From Stereum hirsutum FP-91666 SS1 (taxonomy: Eukaryota > Basidiomycota > Agaricomycetes > Russulales > Stereaceae): 64,000 nt of DNA. Of this stretch, positions 1 through 11,845 are shown in pieces (positions within the stretch are counted from its first letter, which is position 1; each line of letters starts with the position of its first letter). A program made the position numbers and the translations under genes. The stretch spans positions 3,171,152-3,235,151 of the forward strand of contig NW_006763133.1 in NCBI RefSeq assembly GCF_000264905.1. The letters are read 5' to 3'. The notes under the pieces were generated by a model. The model saw only the letters and a list, made by a program, of their open reading frames with translations. It made no database searches and was not told where the DNA came from.

Positions 1-51
1 GCGAACTTCCAAGAAAGAAGAATTCGCTGAAACAGACGGCAGAATTATTGA

Positions 52-800
52 TCAATACGGTGGTGGTATGATAGTGGCCGCAATGGTGGAATCTTCACCG
101 ACAGTACTTCCAATCAAAGGGCCCGACGGTGAGTTAGATGTGGCGGAACGCAGCCTTCTGGGCGATCTCGATTGTTGTAGACAAGAACGAGTCAGCATCG
201 TACTGAAATATATCATGTTTAAAGGGCAATCGGTATGACACCAGGACGCCAAAACAGGCGTAGACTTGTCCATCATACGTACGAGTAGGTCCATGATTGC
301 TGGATATATGGTGGGACAACTATTGCCCACATCAGACTCTGAAAACCCCGTGAAGGCTAGTTTCCGTATCATCGAAAGTCTGGCCGAATGGCAATAAGGA
401 CTCCGAACTTACTCGTCCTCCGGTTCCGAAAGATGAAACACAGCGTCAGTTCAATCATCCATCGAAACAAAAACATACTATATATGGTCTGGTGCGGCGC
501 CTCGGTGGACCTACGAACAACAGATGGAGTCGTCAACGAGTGAGATATCGGGAGAAGGGAAGTAGACCGGGGCCAGTGCAAAGATCAGATGGTTCGGACA
601 AGCATCACGGTTGACCTTTGTTGTGATGTTTGCGAACGATTGATTTGTGCTTCGAGGGTTGAAAACTGCGAAGGAAAACCCAAAGACGGATGTCAGCCAA
701 GAATATAAGCAGTGAGATGATGATGCGGTGCGATAACTTGCAGTGTTGCACGCACAGACAAGAGTGAGGCTGGGTATCTGGGCGCTCGACGTCATGACTC
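52..800 (-). other. Unresolved coding-like fragment
   Basis: Three short open stretches lie in different frames on the minus strand (around 795-511, 581-369 and 319-134). They read as plausible protein and could be exons of one small intron-containing gene. I could not join them convincingly with GT/AG boundaries and recognised no domain. The window edge may cut the gene. Treat this as a weak hint only. Confidence 0.2.
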
Positions 801-3025
801 ATGACCCCCAACAGAAGCTACAAGTCCTCCTAAGCAAACTTCCAGATTTTCAGCTTGGGGGGAAATCGTGTCCAGGAGGATTGACCGTCAAAGAAAATGA
901 AACTAGAAGCTGTTGCCGTCGTCAAGTCCTCCCAGTTTCAAAGCATCAGACGCTGCTGCCAGACCAGAATGTGGCTGTAAAATATTGTGAGGGGAGGAAG
1001 CCGCTGTCACGAACCCTTCAACATCAGCTGTACTGATCCAAGTTCAACGCCCAGCGCCGCGCCGAGGACCTCCGTTGCTTTGCTTTTTGCTTTGAAGCAG
1101 AAGACGCGAAGCCCGCAACGGAGTCAGAACCAGCCGAACTGGCAACGCGAAGCATCATTGCAATCGAAGCAAGCAATCGACACCTAAGTACTTACTAAAA
1201 ATAAGGTAATCCCGGCGAAGTCAAACCTTGCTGTGGGTTATGCGAAGTCCGACAGGCGATATCGCGATCCAGACGGCGGGTCAGAAAGAAAATCGATTGG
1301 TTTATTAAATCGTTAATGAACGTTTGGCGGAAGACGCGAAGGGAGAAGACGATGAAAGGAGGGAATTAATTCCCGTGTTGTCGATGATCGACGGCGTCGG
1401 GCATAAGTAGACTGGCAAGATGACTCGAAACAATAAGTAATCGAACGGGGACTCACCCGCCTGTTCATCCAAGTTCGTCATCCGCAGTGCGTCCCCTCAT
1501 ACCATACCATATCGCATCTCGAAGTCGAAGCCGCCGTATAGTAAGTAATAAAATGGGCGTGTCAATAAAACCCTGCCAGAGCGTGGACAGCACGAATGTC
1601 GGCCCATTCAACGGCCGCCGCTAAGCCTGAGCACTCTAACTTAGCGCTGCGCTAGTACAAAGACCGAGATTATACTCAGGCTTACTACATACTAGGTGTA
1701 AGATGAATTGAATGAATGAATTCTTGCTGCGGTCCCAGGCTATAATTGGCGTTGGCCGGAACGAAAGCAGAACAGAATCTCGAGCCCTGGATCAGAACAA
1801 GTGGTATGGTATGGTATGGTATGGTGTGATGTACGTACCGCGCCTCCATCCCACCACCACTCTTTTCGAGTTAGATGTCTTCAATGCTCATCGATATCGT
1901 GGAGCTTGCCAGTGATCGTTGCGTAGCAAACCCATCAACTTCGAGCTTCATCCCCCAGGCTATTCAATCCCCATCCCATCCTACATCACCCCACATCCCA
2001 ACAGACCCTCCCGCGGCCGCTGAAGACAATCGCAGGACGTCAACACCGAGTAATTATGAATCCTTACCCTCCAACTTGAATTCCATCAAACATCTCCCCG
2101 ATCGAGGAAGCTTGCTTCCTTGAGAGCCCAGACCGGAAACAAAGCCTCCGAGTCCGAGGCCAACATTGACATATCATCTGAATCGCGGTGACCCGCCCCG
2201 ATCGTGTCAAGCAGCATAAAGATTGAGATGTTCCAAGAAACAGCCTGAGACCGCCGGAAAACGGTCACATTCGAAGTCGAGGGCTGGAGAGGAGCTTGGA
2301 GCGAAAGCGGGCCGACAGGACGCAGGAGTTTTAAGGAAGTTACCACGTACCATTCGACAGGTCTTCCCCGTCAAATATAAGTGCGCCCTTGTCATGCTAT
2401 GCAGTTTGAGCTCGAGGTCAACGAAAAGTCTTCGCTCGAACTCTGGAGCCCGGCATGATCATATGCACAGAGCCGGCGGCAGCGGTATATCCGCGCTTAT
2501 ATAGCGCTAAAAGTAAAAATCAAAAACGGAGAATTCGAAGGACGGTCGACGGGCCAAATTCGAACTTCGAATGCTCTGGATTTCATTTGTAGATGGGTAC
2601 TTGGGTGTCAGTGCGCCGCCCCCACGAAGGACGAACGGACGGAACGAGATCCATGCCCGCACGGAAACGGAAACGGAACCAAACGAAGCTCTCGGGAGGA
2701 TACTGTATTCAAGCTTGCCCATATGCATGCCCATGCCGCTGCCGCTGGCATGGTTCATCTCGAAGTCATCGGTTGGTCGAAGTGGTCGTCGTCGTCGGGC
2801 TTTGCCATTTTCAATTTAGGTTCCCTTTGTAATATGTACACGCACGTCTTGGTCTTGGCGCTGTCGAGCGCTCCCAAGTTCTTACTCGAGGACAAACGGC
2901 CACACACCACACACCACACAACCACAGAAGTCAAAGTGGAATAAATCAATTATATCATCCCGAGATTTGAGTACTAGTCTAAGATATCCCTCGCGCTCCT
3001 TCCTTTGACGGGCCCGGCTGAGGAC
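801..3025. other. Region without a supported gene
   Basis: Only short, overlapping open frames on both strands, with no recognisable protein. It contains simple-sequence DNA: a GGTAT pentamer run at about 1803-1827 and a CACAC-rich stretch near 2900-2935. TATA-like strings occur near 2373 and 2496 but no gene start follows them. Confidence 0.5.
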
Positions 3026-3327
3026 ATACTGTACTATTTCGACCTTATGTTCAGTCACGCGTCACGGACACCCCTTTGAACCCCATAGCGCCAAGAGGTC
3101 ACAGGTCACAGAGGTCTGTGAACTGAGAAAAAACCTTTGAAAATCAATATTTTTCGGTTCGCGCCTCCGGCGCGACATGTAAAGGTCATTTTGGATCTTT
3201 TATGAACTCGAAGTCACAGCAGGGGGAGTCGTACAGCCACCAAATAACCGATGTGAACTGCGATTTTGCCAAGTTCACAGCGTCACAGGTCACACCCCGT
3301 GAACATAAGGTCGAAATGGTACAGTAT
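3026..3327. mobile_element. MITE-like element with ~28-bp terminal inverted repeats
   Basis: The two ends are inverted copies of each other. The left end begins ATACTGTACTATTTCGACC and the right end is its reverse complement with one mismatch, over about 28 bp through the motif ACCTTATGTTCA. The element is about 300 bp and has no coding capacity. If the outermost TA is counted as target, it starts CTGTAC, ends GTACAG and is flanked by TA on both sides, which resembles Tc1/mariner-type MITEs. Internally, GTCAC/GTCACAG motifs are repeated near both ends, as expected for subterminal transposase-binding sites. Confidence 0.75.
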
Positions 3328-4002
3328 CCCTCCCTTTCTTTTCCTCAGTCCTTCCAAGCCACACGGTGACGTACAACCCTCACAATTCAATTCAATCGAA
3401 TGGCCAAACCCGCGTCGACAAGACAAGATTGTGAGTGAGATGCGATCTCCGATACGAATCGGAATCGCGATCCTGTCATTGTCATGTCATGTCATGTCAC
3501 CCCACAACCGCACCGCACCGCGTCTGTTACAGTCTTGGCCGTAAGTACGTGCAAATGCCAAAATCATAATGGACTCTGGGCTCGGAAGCTGTTGGGCTGG
3601 ATATGTATTATGGGCGATCGTCCGAGGATAGACGAATGAGATGAGATGAATAGATGAATTGTCTTGGATTTATATGGCTTGGCTTAGCATGCTCTGAGAT
3701 TTACTGTCAAAGGATGCGAGTGGGTGCTAGCGAGACCGACGGACGAACGCGTTGCGATGCGGGTCTGAAGTACTTACTTATGCGATGCGGCTAGATATAT
3801 AAAAAGTCCAGACGTGCACGATGTATACGTAGTGTACAATTAAGAAAAGAAAGCGTAACGTTCCAAGAAAAATAATAATGCAAGCCATCGCATAACTGCT
3901 AAGTTAGACCACGCATTCCACATTCCACCACTCATCCATCCAATCCATTAGCAAACCAACTCTAAAACTCGCTCACTCACATCTCACATCTCACATCACT
4001 CA
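3328..4002. other. Intergenic region
   Basis: No supported gene. Contains a short GTCAT pentamer run (about 3478-3500) and a TATATAAAAAG string near 3796. It lies 3' of the minus-strand transporter gene. Confidence 0.5.
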
Positions 4003-6067
4003 TCACTCATCATGCCCCTTCGCAGGAACGACATCGAACCCAGCCGCATGTCCCACCCCACCCACAGGCAACACCGCCGTCTCCTCCAATCCCTCTCTCC
4101 TCTCTTCGTCCTCCTCCGCCGCCAGTAGCGGTTCCGTGGCGCTCTCCGCGTTTGCAGGTGCAGAGGAAGGACGGGGACGGAGGAAGGACGGCGGGCTGAC
4201 GAGGTTGTTGAAGAGGAAGGTTCCGTAGACGAGGAGGGCGAAGCCGAGGACTTGGAGGAGGGAGATCGGGAAGAGGAGGAGTTCCCAGCCGAGGAGGAGC
4301 GAGATCTGTTTTCGGGTTCACGTTCATGTGGTTTGGTCAAGTTGTTTGATATGCAGACGGAGGGGGAGAGGGAGAGACTTACGATCCAGATGACGAGCGT
4401 ACGACACGTATCGGTCAGACTCCTCGCGGTAGCGCTGACATGCCTAGTCACGCTCAACCCAAAGAAGTTGAACAACGCAATCGAGCACGCGATAACGAGT
4501 CCAGACCAGAGCACAGTGGGGTTATCGACGAGCTGGTGCCATCCGCGCGGGAGGTCGAACCAAGGCGCGGCAGGGGAGGTAGGGGAGATGGGGATGAGCG
4601 GAAGGAGAGGGAGAAGGATGAGGACGGAGATGGCGCCGAAGAGGCCTTCGTAGCCGACAGCGAGAAGCGGCGCGATGGTGTACCGCGACAGGAGCTTCTC
4701 CTCGACCACGAATTGCGTCGCCGTGCTGACCGCGCGTGGTGGATCGGGCCGAGGTTAGGTTAGGTTAGTATCGGGCATGGTATGAATAATGGATGAATTG
4801 AAGGAATGGTAGAGAAGCGATATGCGGCATGGGGATGGAGGCGAGAAGAGGTATAAGGCTGGAGCTTACAAGATCTGCGCGAATAGGATGAAGAAGACGC
4901 CTGCGGAGAACAATTGTAAGGTTGAGGCGGTAATAAGCGGATTGAGCTAGTCCGGGGTGACATACCGATCAAAACCTTCGTTGCTTCCGGCTGGTCAATG
5001 GGCTCGGCAACGGGACCGTCAATGTGTTCTGTGGAGGTTGAGTTTATGACGGCATCGGGATGGAGAGTGTCCTTGATGAGGGAGCCACTGAAGCCGACGA
5101 GGGAAACGCCGGCCATGACGGTGAGGAGAGACATCCATCTGATCGGCAAAGGATGTGTGAGAGGTGGCGTCTTGTGCGAGAAGCGAAGGAATAGAAACGG
5201 ACTGGTAGAGCCAAAGACGACGATGAAGGAAGAGAACAGAGAGAACGCCGACAAAAAGGACTAGGGCGCCGCGTGTCATCTGATAGATGGAGACGGGAGT
5301 ATAAAGAAGGCCGATGTTCATCAACTGGAAGGCGAATCATGATTCGAGGGTGAGCGTGAGGAGGAGAGACGGTTGCCAAGAATAAGAGGGAGAAGGAGTT
5401 TAGGGAACTGAAAGGAGGAAGAGAGTGGCGGTGCACGCGAGCGACAAATGGAAGAGGAGAAGGAAGGGGTGGCACGGACCGTGGTGCCGGTTAGGTCACA
5501 GAAAGCAGGAAGCCAGAGCAGGAGGACGCGCCAGCCGGTGAGCTGCTGCGAGGGAAGCTTGGATGGCGAGCCGAGGACGTGTTCTGGCTGGTCGTCTGCG
5601 GGGAGATGGACGGAAGAAGAGCGGTAGGAGGCGATCCAGGAGTAAAGAACAGGGAGGAAGCCTTGAACTCAAAGGTTAGCGTGCAGAATAAGGTTAGGGT
5701 GGGCGAGCGGCGCACAAAGCATCTCTCCGACTAGGACGGGCAACAGATGAGTAGCTGGATGGCAGGCGCGGATGCGAATAGAGACGCACGGAACATCTGG
5801 AGGGTCTGCCACACCGGCTGCTCGTACAGAACATGGTGCTTCGGGTTGGGATCGTCACAGTTCTCGACGCATTGCATGTCCTGCGAACCGGTCAGTTCTA
5901 TTGCAGAAGGGAGGGGTAGTGGGCGTACGGACCTGGTACTTGCTCCATAGCGAGTTGCATGCTCCCTACTGGACGATGAGCGGGGCGACAAGTGAGAGTA
6001 AAGAGAGACTGACGGTAAGGATCATGCCGCCGATGAGGGTCGGCACATACAGTCTTGAGTGCGGCAT
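4003..6067 (-). CDS. SLC35F6-like solute transporter (DMT superfamily)
   Basis: Predicted multi-spanning membrane transporter of the drug/metabolite (EamA/nucleotide-sugar) superfamily, closest in pattern to animal SLC35F6. The substrate is unknown. I spliced it from the ATG at 6067. The first exon encodes MPHSRLYVPTLIGGMILT. A short exon follows (GACNSLWSKYQ), then exons carrying LPAFCDLTGTT, YTPVSIYQMTRGALVLFVGV, VEEKLLSRYTIAPLLAVGYE and SVTRHVSATARSLTDTCRT. These match, in order, conserved blocks of SLC35F6 (CDMTGTS, QMLRGA, EEKFVY...RAVGTEGLFG, SVTKELSATTR). The C-terminal tail is hydrophilic and acidic, with EPLLAAEEDEER just after the last membrane segment, and ends GHDE. About seven introns are needed. 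It is divergent from the arrestin-like gene, with 194 bp between the start codons. Confidence 0.85.
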
Positions 6068-6261
6068 TGTTGTGGACGTTGAAGGCGGAGGGGAACAGTA
6101 GCCGGGGAAGAAGGCGTGGGGTCTGAAACAGGAAAGGAAGGCGTTGATGTGCTTAGTCAGCCGAGATGGGACGCTGCTTCTTGGTTGCTCGGAATGGGCA
6201 CCCTCATCTTCTTATAACGCCAGCATCCCGCTACTGCCATGGACGCCTTCCATCCCCACAC

Positions 6262-8599
6262 ATGCACATCCTCCTCTCCTCCGCCACTGGAAACGGCGTC
6301 CGCTTCCCCCACACTGGCTACCTTGGCCTCACTCCGGTCACCGTACAGGGAGGTAAGCACCTCAGACGCGCTGCTCGTCCCCCCCGCCCTCATCGCTCAC
6401 CCACATTACAGTCGTCCGCACCAAACTCGACGACGACGGCAAGCCTCTACCCGCAAAATCATTCACCGTTTCCGTGAGGTGCTACGAGTCTCGCCTCGGT
6501 CGTCGCGGCGCCGTGCACTCAAACATCCTCGCAGACTACTCCACCGTCCTCTGGCAATGTCCTCCCCCTGCAGAATCCGCCCCCCTCGGCGACTTTGATT
6601 CCACCTTTCGGATCACAATTCCAAAGGAGACCCCGGGACTCAGTGCCGCATACTATCAGGACTATCGCATCTTTTGGCGGCTCGAAGCAGGTATGTTCCA
6701 TCAGTCCTCTCTTCGCCATCATCATCACCCACAACTCGCACCCAGTCGTCAACCATCTTCCCCTCACCGGCGTCGGCGCTCGTCTCATCAAGTCCGCTGA
6801 GCTCCATAACTTCACCCGCTTCGACCTCCCCCCACCCATCCCACCCCCATCTCCGCCGCCGTTCGGTTACCTCCCCCATCAGACCACGAAGCCCCGCGCG
6901 CCCGTCATCCGTTACTACCTCGACGTGCCGACAGATCCCATCGGTCCTACCGACCTTCTTTCGGTCGGCGTCAGTCTTCGTCCTACCGACCCATCCGTCT
7001 CCATTCGTTCCGCCTCGCTTACCGTCGAGCGTCGCATCGAGATCCGAGAATCGCCCGCTTCCATCACCTCGTCCCCCGTCGCCTCCTCGCCACTATCCCC
7101 TTCACTAGACCCGGAGGACCCACACTTCTTCTCCTCTTCTCCTGGCCGGACCACTCCTCCTTCATCGCCACCGAACTATCCCAATCATTCCCCATCCTCC
7201 CTCCGTGCACCCGCCGCATCACACTCACGCTTATCCCTGTCCGGCAGCAGCCTTACCGTAAACACCGTAGAAACGAACGACTCTCACCATCCTCTCATAC
7301 CCTCCATCTCCTCGAGTTCATCCAGCACTGCACCGAAAGTCTCGACGTCCACAGTAGTCGGTACCGAAAACGCCGCTCGGCACTTCGTCCGGGACCCGGA
7401 GACTGGCGTCTGGTCGAGGACGATGACCGTGCAATGGCCAGCCGCACGAAGCCATACCAAATGGGCACTAGGCGAGCAGATCACGACTGACATGTGCAGA
7501 ATTCGGTTTTACGTCAAAGTCAAAGTGCGTCCTCATTTTCCAATCGTTACACCTTTATCTATATCCCTCGGTGCCGCCATGTCCTTTTATCTTCCGCGTC
7601 TCGGAGAGAAGGCATGACGCAGCTGCTTCGTCAGGTCTTTTGCGGTCCCGCTCCTTTCGCATTTCCGTTTGTACGGTGCGCTTATTCATACGCTTCGCAT
7701 TACAGATCGTAGTATCTTCGCCTTCTGGAACAGACTCCTTAGAGCTGAGAGAGCAAGCTCTCACAGTCGTGTCCACTAACGCTGCCGAACGTTCGCTGGC
7801 AATGTCCAAATACGAAGAATCCCTCGGCGCGTCATCCACCACTCCCACCCGCGGAGGCTCAAAGTCACCGCATCGTACGAAAGCGAAGTTACCAGCGGCA
7901 GCCAACACTCCCGACGGGCACGATCCATGGGCCGTCGACGGCTCCTCTAACTCCAAGCGGTCGACAAGACCTGGGACGTGTGACCCACGAGATGCAAAAC
8001 GAAAAAGATCGAGAGAAAGCGGGTCTTCGAGCTCGAATGCGAGGCCACATACCTCGGCGGGCCCGAGGCCGCATACGAGTAGTGGGTCGAGAGAGCATTC
8101 GCATTCGCATTCGAGCAAGGCGGGGAATTTGAACGGGGGTGGGCCAAGGTCGGGTGTGGTATTGGAGAGGCTGGGAGGCAGTTTGAGTGTTGGGTGGAGG
8201 CCGGGGACGGCGATGGCGGCGAGTGTGGCGCAGCCTGCGCCTGTTCAGGTTCCTGTGGTGCCCGTGGCTGCGATTTCGCCCCCCTCATCGACGACGACGA
8301 AGTTGAGAACGAGTTTGAGTGCGGGGTCGAGTGTTGGTATGAGTCTTGGCCATGGGTCAGGGAGGGCGGAGAGCGAGGAGATCATGAATGGGCTTATACC
8401 GACGTTGAGGGTGAATACTATTACGGGCGTCACGACGAGGACGCAGAAAAAGATTGCGGTGGCGCAGGAGCAGGTGAGGGCTTGGGAGGAGGAGCTGGAG
8501 AGGATCGAGATGCAGAGTCGGAGGAGCAGTATAGGTATGTTGAGGATGAGTAGGGTGTTTGGGAGGCAGAGAAGAGGGGAGGTCGTCAGTGGGCGGTGA
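6262..8599 (+). CDS. Arrestin-like domain protein
   Basis: Predicted arrestin-fold protein of about 680 residues, probably an adaptor for ubiquitin-dependent endocytosis of plasma-membrane proteins, as fungal alpha-arrestins are. Four exons are inferred: 6262-6352, 6412-6690, 6746-7524 and 7706-8599. The N-terminal block FPHTGYLGLTPVTVQG, followed by VRCYESRLGRRGAVHSN and FRITIPKETPG, has the beta-sandwich signature of arrestin N-domains. A proline/serine-rich insert of about 130 residues follows (positions 7040-7350). The C-terminal half is low-complexity, Ser/Gly/His-rich and then basic, ending in a short predicted coiled coil. I saw no clear PPxY motif. The start was chosen because homology begins immediately after it. 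Confidence 0.75.
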
Positions 8600-8796
8600 A
8601 TCTGAATCTCCGTTATCCCGGCTTTTTCGTCGTGAATTGTCTCTTTCTCGTTCTTCCATCCTCATCCTCATGATCATTGGCATCGCATAGCATCTCTGCA
8701 TCTACCATTTTTTTCGTTTCGTTTCTGTTCTCCATCTCCATTCCATTCCGTCATCCGCACCTGCACCTGCATATACATAACACGCATATTCTTGGA

Positions 8797-8824
8797 CCGT
8801 CCGTCCGTCCGTCCGTCCGTCCGT
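8797..8824. repeat. (CCGT)7 microsatellite
   Basis: Seven perfect tandem CCGT units lie downstream of the arrestin-like gene. The run sits in the long open frame at 8677-9819 and encodes a repeated PSVR pattern, a sign that the frame is open by composition and not by selection. Confidence 0.9.
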
Positions 8825-10556
8825 CTTGTCCTCGTTCTCTCGCATCCATCCGCATTCCTACATACTCACATACATACCGGATCTGGCCGTCTTTCTGTCG
8901 CGATTATTTACACGTCCCCCTTCGCCTTCCCTTTCGCCCGTCTCTTGCAGCAGCGAGTTCAGCCCGCCCCCGCCCCCGCTCCATGAGTAACGTCCTCCCT
9001 AACCGCATCCTTCATTCAATCAATCCACCTTTCCTTCCTCGACACACCGTTATGCAGTCCTCCGGCCTCATCAATCCCCGGTCCATCGCTCATCACGCAG
9101 TCAAGCATCCAGCGCCATCACCATCACCTCACCACCTCATCACCATCACCTCATCCCCAAACCATCTCCCCGTCCCTTTCCTCATCTGTTCATCCCCATC
9201 GCGTACGGTCATATCCATCTCCATCTCCATCCTCGATTTGTCTCTCTCTCAACTTCTTCTGTTGTGTTGTTTTTTTCTTACCCCGCAGCGACGAGCCACG
9301 ATTATTGTATATAATATAGTGTTCTTACTGGTTTATCCGCCCGTTCCATTTTGTTCTGTTCGAAGGCTCTGGTTCTGGTTGAGTACGATTCGATTTTCGT
9401 TGTTTGGTCGAAGTTCATGTGATTTGTACTATACGTATACGTATCTCCGTATCGCCGTATCAGAGTCGAGGCTGACATGGCCATTATTTTGTCGATTGTC
9501 GATTGTCGATACCATGTCGTGTTGTGTGTTCAGTCGACACCCGTCGTTTTCTTCGTCGAGATTGGAGACCGGTGTGAATTGTGTGATTATACAAGACCCG
9601 TTCGTGAGGCGTTCGAATTCTGGTGGACTCTTCGATGATGCGTATGGTTTTCTATTCGCGCTCAACATACACTCTCTAGGGTCTTCTTTCTTTTTTTCTT
9701 CTTCTTCAAGTTCTTTCTGCATGGGTTTTTCTATTTTCTGGAATAGGCGTCTGCGTCGGCGTCGGCGTCTCGTCTGGTCGTTCTCGTTGTTCGGTTACCG
9801 GTATATACATTCGTCGTAATGGAATGGAATGGTAATGGTAGGATATCTCCATGGACCCTAGTAAGTAAAACCTGCTTGTTGCTTGGCCTCGCGATCGTGC
9901 TAAATGGACTCAGACTCGGAAGAACAAGTAAGATTGCACCCGGGACGTTGAAGGAAGGAAGGAAGGAGGAGGTGCCAGTGCAGCGTAAGTAATGGCGTGT
10001 TCTGTCAGTGTCAAGGTTTTACATTGCGTGCGTGCACGGAGGCGAATAAGGTGAATGCGAAACATATACAGTATTAGCATACCGGGCGGTGTGAGTATCC
10101 GTAGTACTAGGATTAAAATAGGGTTTCGGAAGGGGTAGTAGACTAGCTGAATGGCGTTGAGTGTAAAAAAATCGAAGGATGAACGTCGGTGGTTGTATGT
10201 CTGACTGGAGGTTGATTTAAATAAAATGGTGTGGCATGGAAGGAGGAGGATGTTACGTCCGTCGCGATGAAGATGAAGATGCCGCTGGTGGGGTGCCAGT
10301 AAGTTAGAGATGTTCGAGGTTCGAGGCGGAAGAATTGAGAGATGTTCTCACTGTAACATTTGCCGGTGGAATTGTGCGAGGTGAGTAGCCTTACCGTCGT
10401 GAGCACTTCATATTAATATCGAGCAGTGAATGGTTTCGAGTCGACTATGGAGAGTTCGAGCGTGTGAAGTGGGCCACCGCCACTGATAGTTAATGGTTTG
10501 AGCCATGTCCCAGGGACCTGGATCGACTTTCTGTAATACCCCCTGTGCTGATTGGG

Positions 10557-10588
10557 GAGAGCTCCAACCGACATTGGTTGGAGCTCTC
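10557..10588. repeat. Perfect 13-bp inverted repeat (hairpin)
   Basis: GAGAGCTCCAACC is followed by a 6-nt loop and its exact reverse complement. It lies about 105 bp upstream of the CBP4 start codon, so it may fall in the promoter or 5' UTR. Confidence 0.85.
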
Positions 10589-10692
10589 GACGTTATTCAC
10601 CTTTATCTCAACGCACACTTCAGCAACACACCCCTCGTCCTCGCCGTTCGCCCCATCGCGTCGTTTTAACTTGGACGAGACCCGCACTGATT

Positions 10693-11295
10693 ATGTCTGG
10701 AAATAAATTTCCGTGGTTTGGGATGACGCTCGTGACGACTGGAAGTACGCATCGGTCGTTCTGTCTTCGTGGTTCATGGCCCTCATCAGTGTGATATGGT
10801 GTGGATGACTTGCGTTGATGATATGTGTTAGTTATGGGCGTTGGGTACCTGGTCATGCGAAGTGCGTTCTTTCTCACCTCGCAGTCGCGATGTGTTACTG
10901 ACATGTTGTGGGTTGGTGGTATTGCAGCGACCACGCCGACTTCAGAAGAGCTCTACCAGGTCTGTTCGTTCTTGTCTGAGTGGCATGAGGGTCTCATGGT
11001 ATTTTTGTAGGCTATGGCTCCGGATTTGAGGAAGAGAGTGGACGAGCAGCGGGCACAGAGGGTGGCTCTCGAGGCGTCGATGAAGAACCAGAACGCGACT
11101 GTGGTACGTCTCAATTGTTGTTTTCCCCCTGCACGATACCATCTTTCCGTGTCGTTGGTTGTCGCAGAAATCACACATCGCTGTTACCTATCGTATGTCC
11201 AAGTGGCTGACCATCTCCCTTCTTATGTGTAACTCTAGTTGAGCGATCCGGAAGTGGCGAAACCGCTCTGGGCAGAGGACCCACGGAAAAAGTAG
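10693..11295 (+). CDS. CBP4: Cbp4-like cytochrome bc1 complex assembly factor
   Basis: Small mitochondrial inner-membrane protein needed for assembly of complex III (with cytochrome b), as known for yeast Cbp4. I spliced five exons: 10693-10744; a short exon after the TTAG near 10830; an exon encoding TTTPTSEELYQ; one encoding AMAPDLRKRVDEQRAQRVAL; and a last exon from about 11239 encoding LSDPEVAKPLWAEDPRKK. The conserved features are the MSGNKFPW start, one membrane segment (MGVGYLVM), TTPT, the PDLRKRVD helix and the AKPLWAEDP tail. The fourth intron (about 135 bp) is longer than the others, but including a cryptic internal exon would shift the conserved C-terminus out of frame. Confidence 0.82.
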
Positions 11296-11845
11296 ACGGA
11301 ACCACTCTCTCCGGTCGAAATACGGGCTACTCTGCTCTTAGGAGACCAACTCAGCCCCAGCCTAAGCGGCGCCTCATATGTTCTCGTCATCCACCACTCA
11401 TGCGGCACCATCATCTCAACAATTGTCTTACCTACACTACGCCTGGCATCGGTTTCACTGCCGTTATTTGGCCATATATTGTACATTATCTTATTGACCT
11501 TGTATTCTCTAAACACACCTCTCACCTTTGGTCTTTCAAGGCACGATGTCTCTGCGAAATTCTGGGAGCCTTATTTCACCTTGGACTCGAGCTTGACTGG
11601 TCCGATCGCGTGCGTGAGGCGTTTACTATCTGACAACATCGTATTATGCACAAGAAATGGAAGTAGAGAATACACGAGCCATATCGTACACAAGGTTATG
11701 GATGTGAGGGGAGGTGGAGGCATAGGGAGCACCATCGGAAACCAACGCTAACCATGATGTATAATAGGCGGTGTCGTGGTAGAACATGCTGTCATGCCAG
11801 ACCTTACTCGGATTCGTCCATAGCAATATTGGTAGCATCCTAGTC
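11296..11845. other. Convergent intergenic region
   Basis: Spacer between the 3' ends of CBP4 (+) and the F-box gene (-). It contains short open frames on both strands but nothing recognisable. Confidence 0.5.

Larger units (their letters stand above)
8600..10692. other. Long non-coding region with simple repeats
   Basis: About 2.1 kb with no supported gene. A 380-codon open frame (8677-9819) is pyrimidine-rich, repetitive and unlike any protein family, so it is probably 3' UTR plus spacer. The region holds (CCGT)7 at 8797-8824, AAGG repeats near 9950 and a strong hairpin at 10557-10588. Confidence 0.5.

Noticed and set aside
4252..4763. Plus-strand open frames of 107-133 codons
   Set aside because: They are charged, low-complexity shadows of the membrane-spanning exons of the SLC35F6-like gene on the other strand.
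8677..9819. 380-codon open frame on the plus strand
   Set aside because: It is made of pyrimidine-rich, repetitive DNA including (CCGT)7, shows no domain, and directly follows the arrestin-like gene. Probably 3' UTR and spacer.
11104..11238. Extra internal microexon in the long fourth intron of CBP4
   Set aside because: A 25-nt segment has splice-like borders, but including it shifts the conserved AKPLWAEDP tail out of frame.
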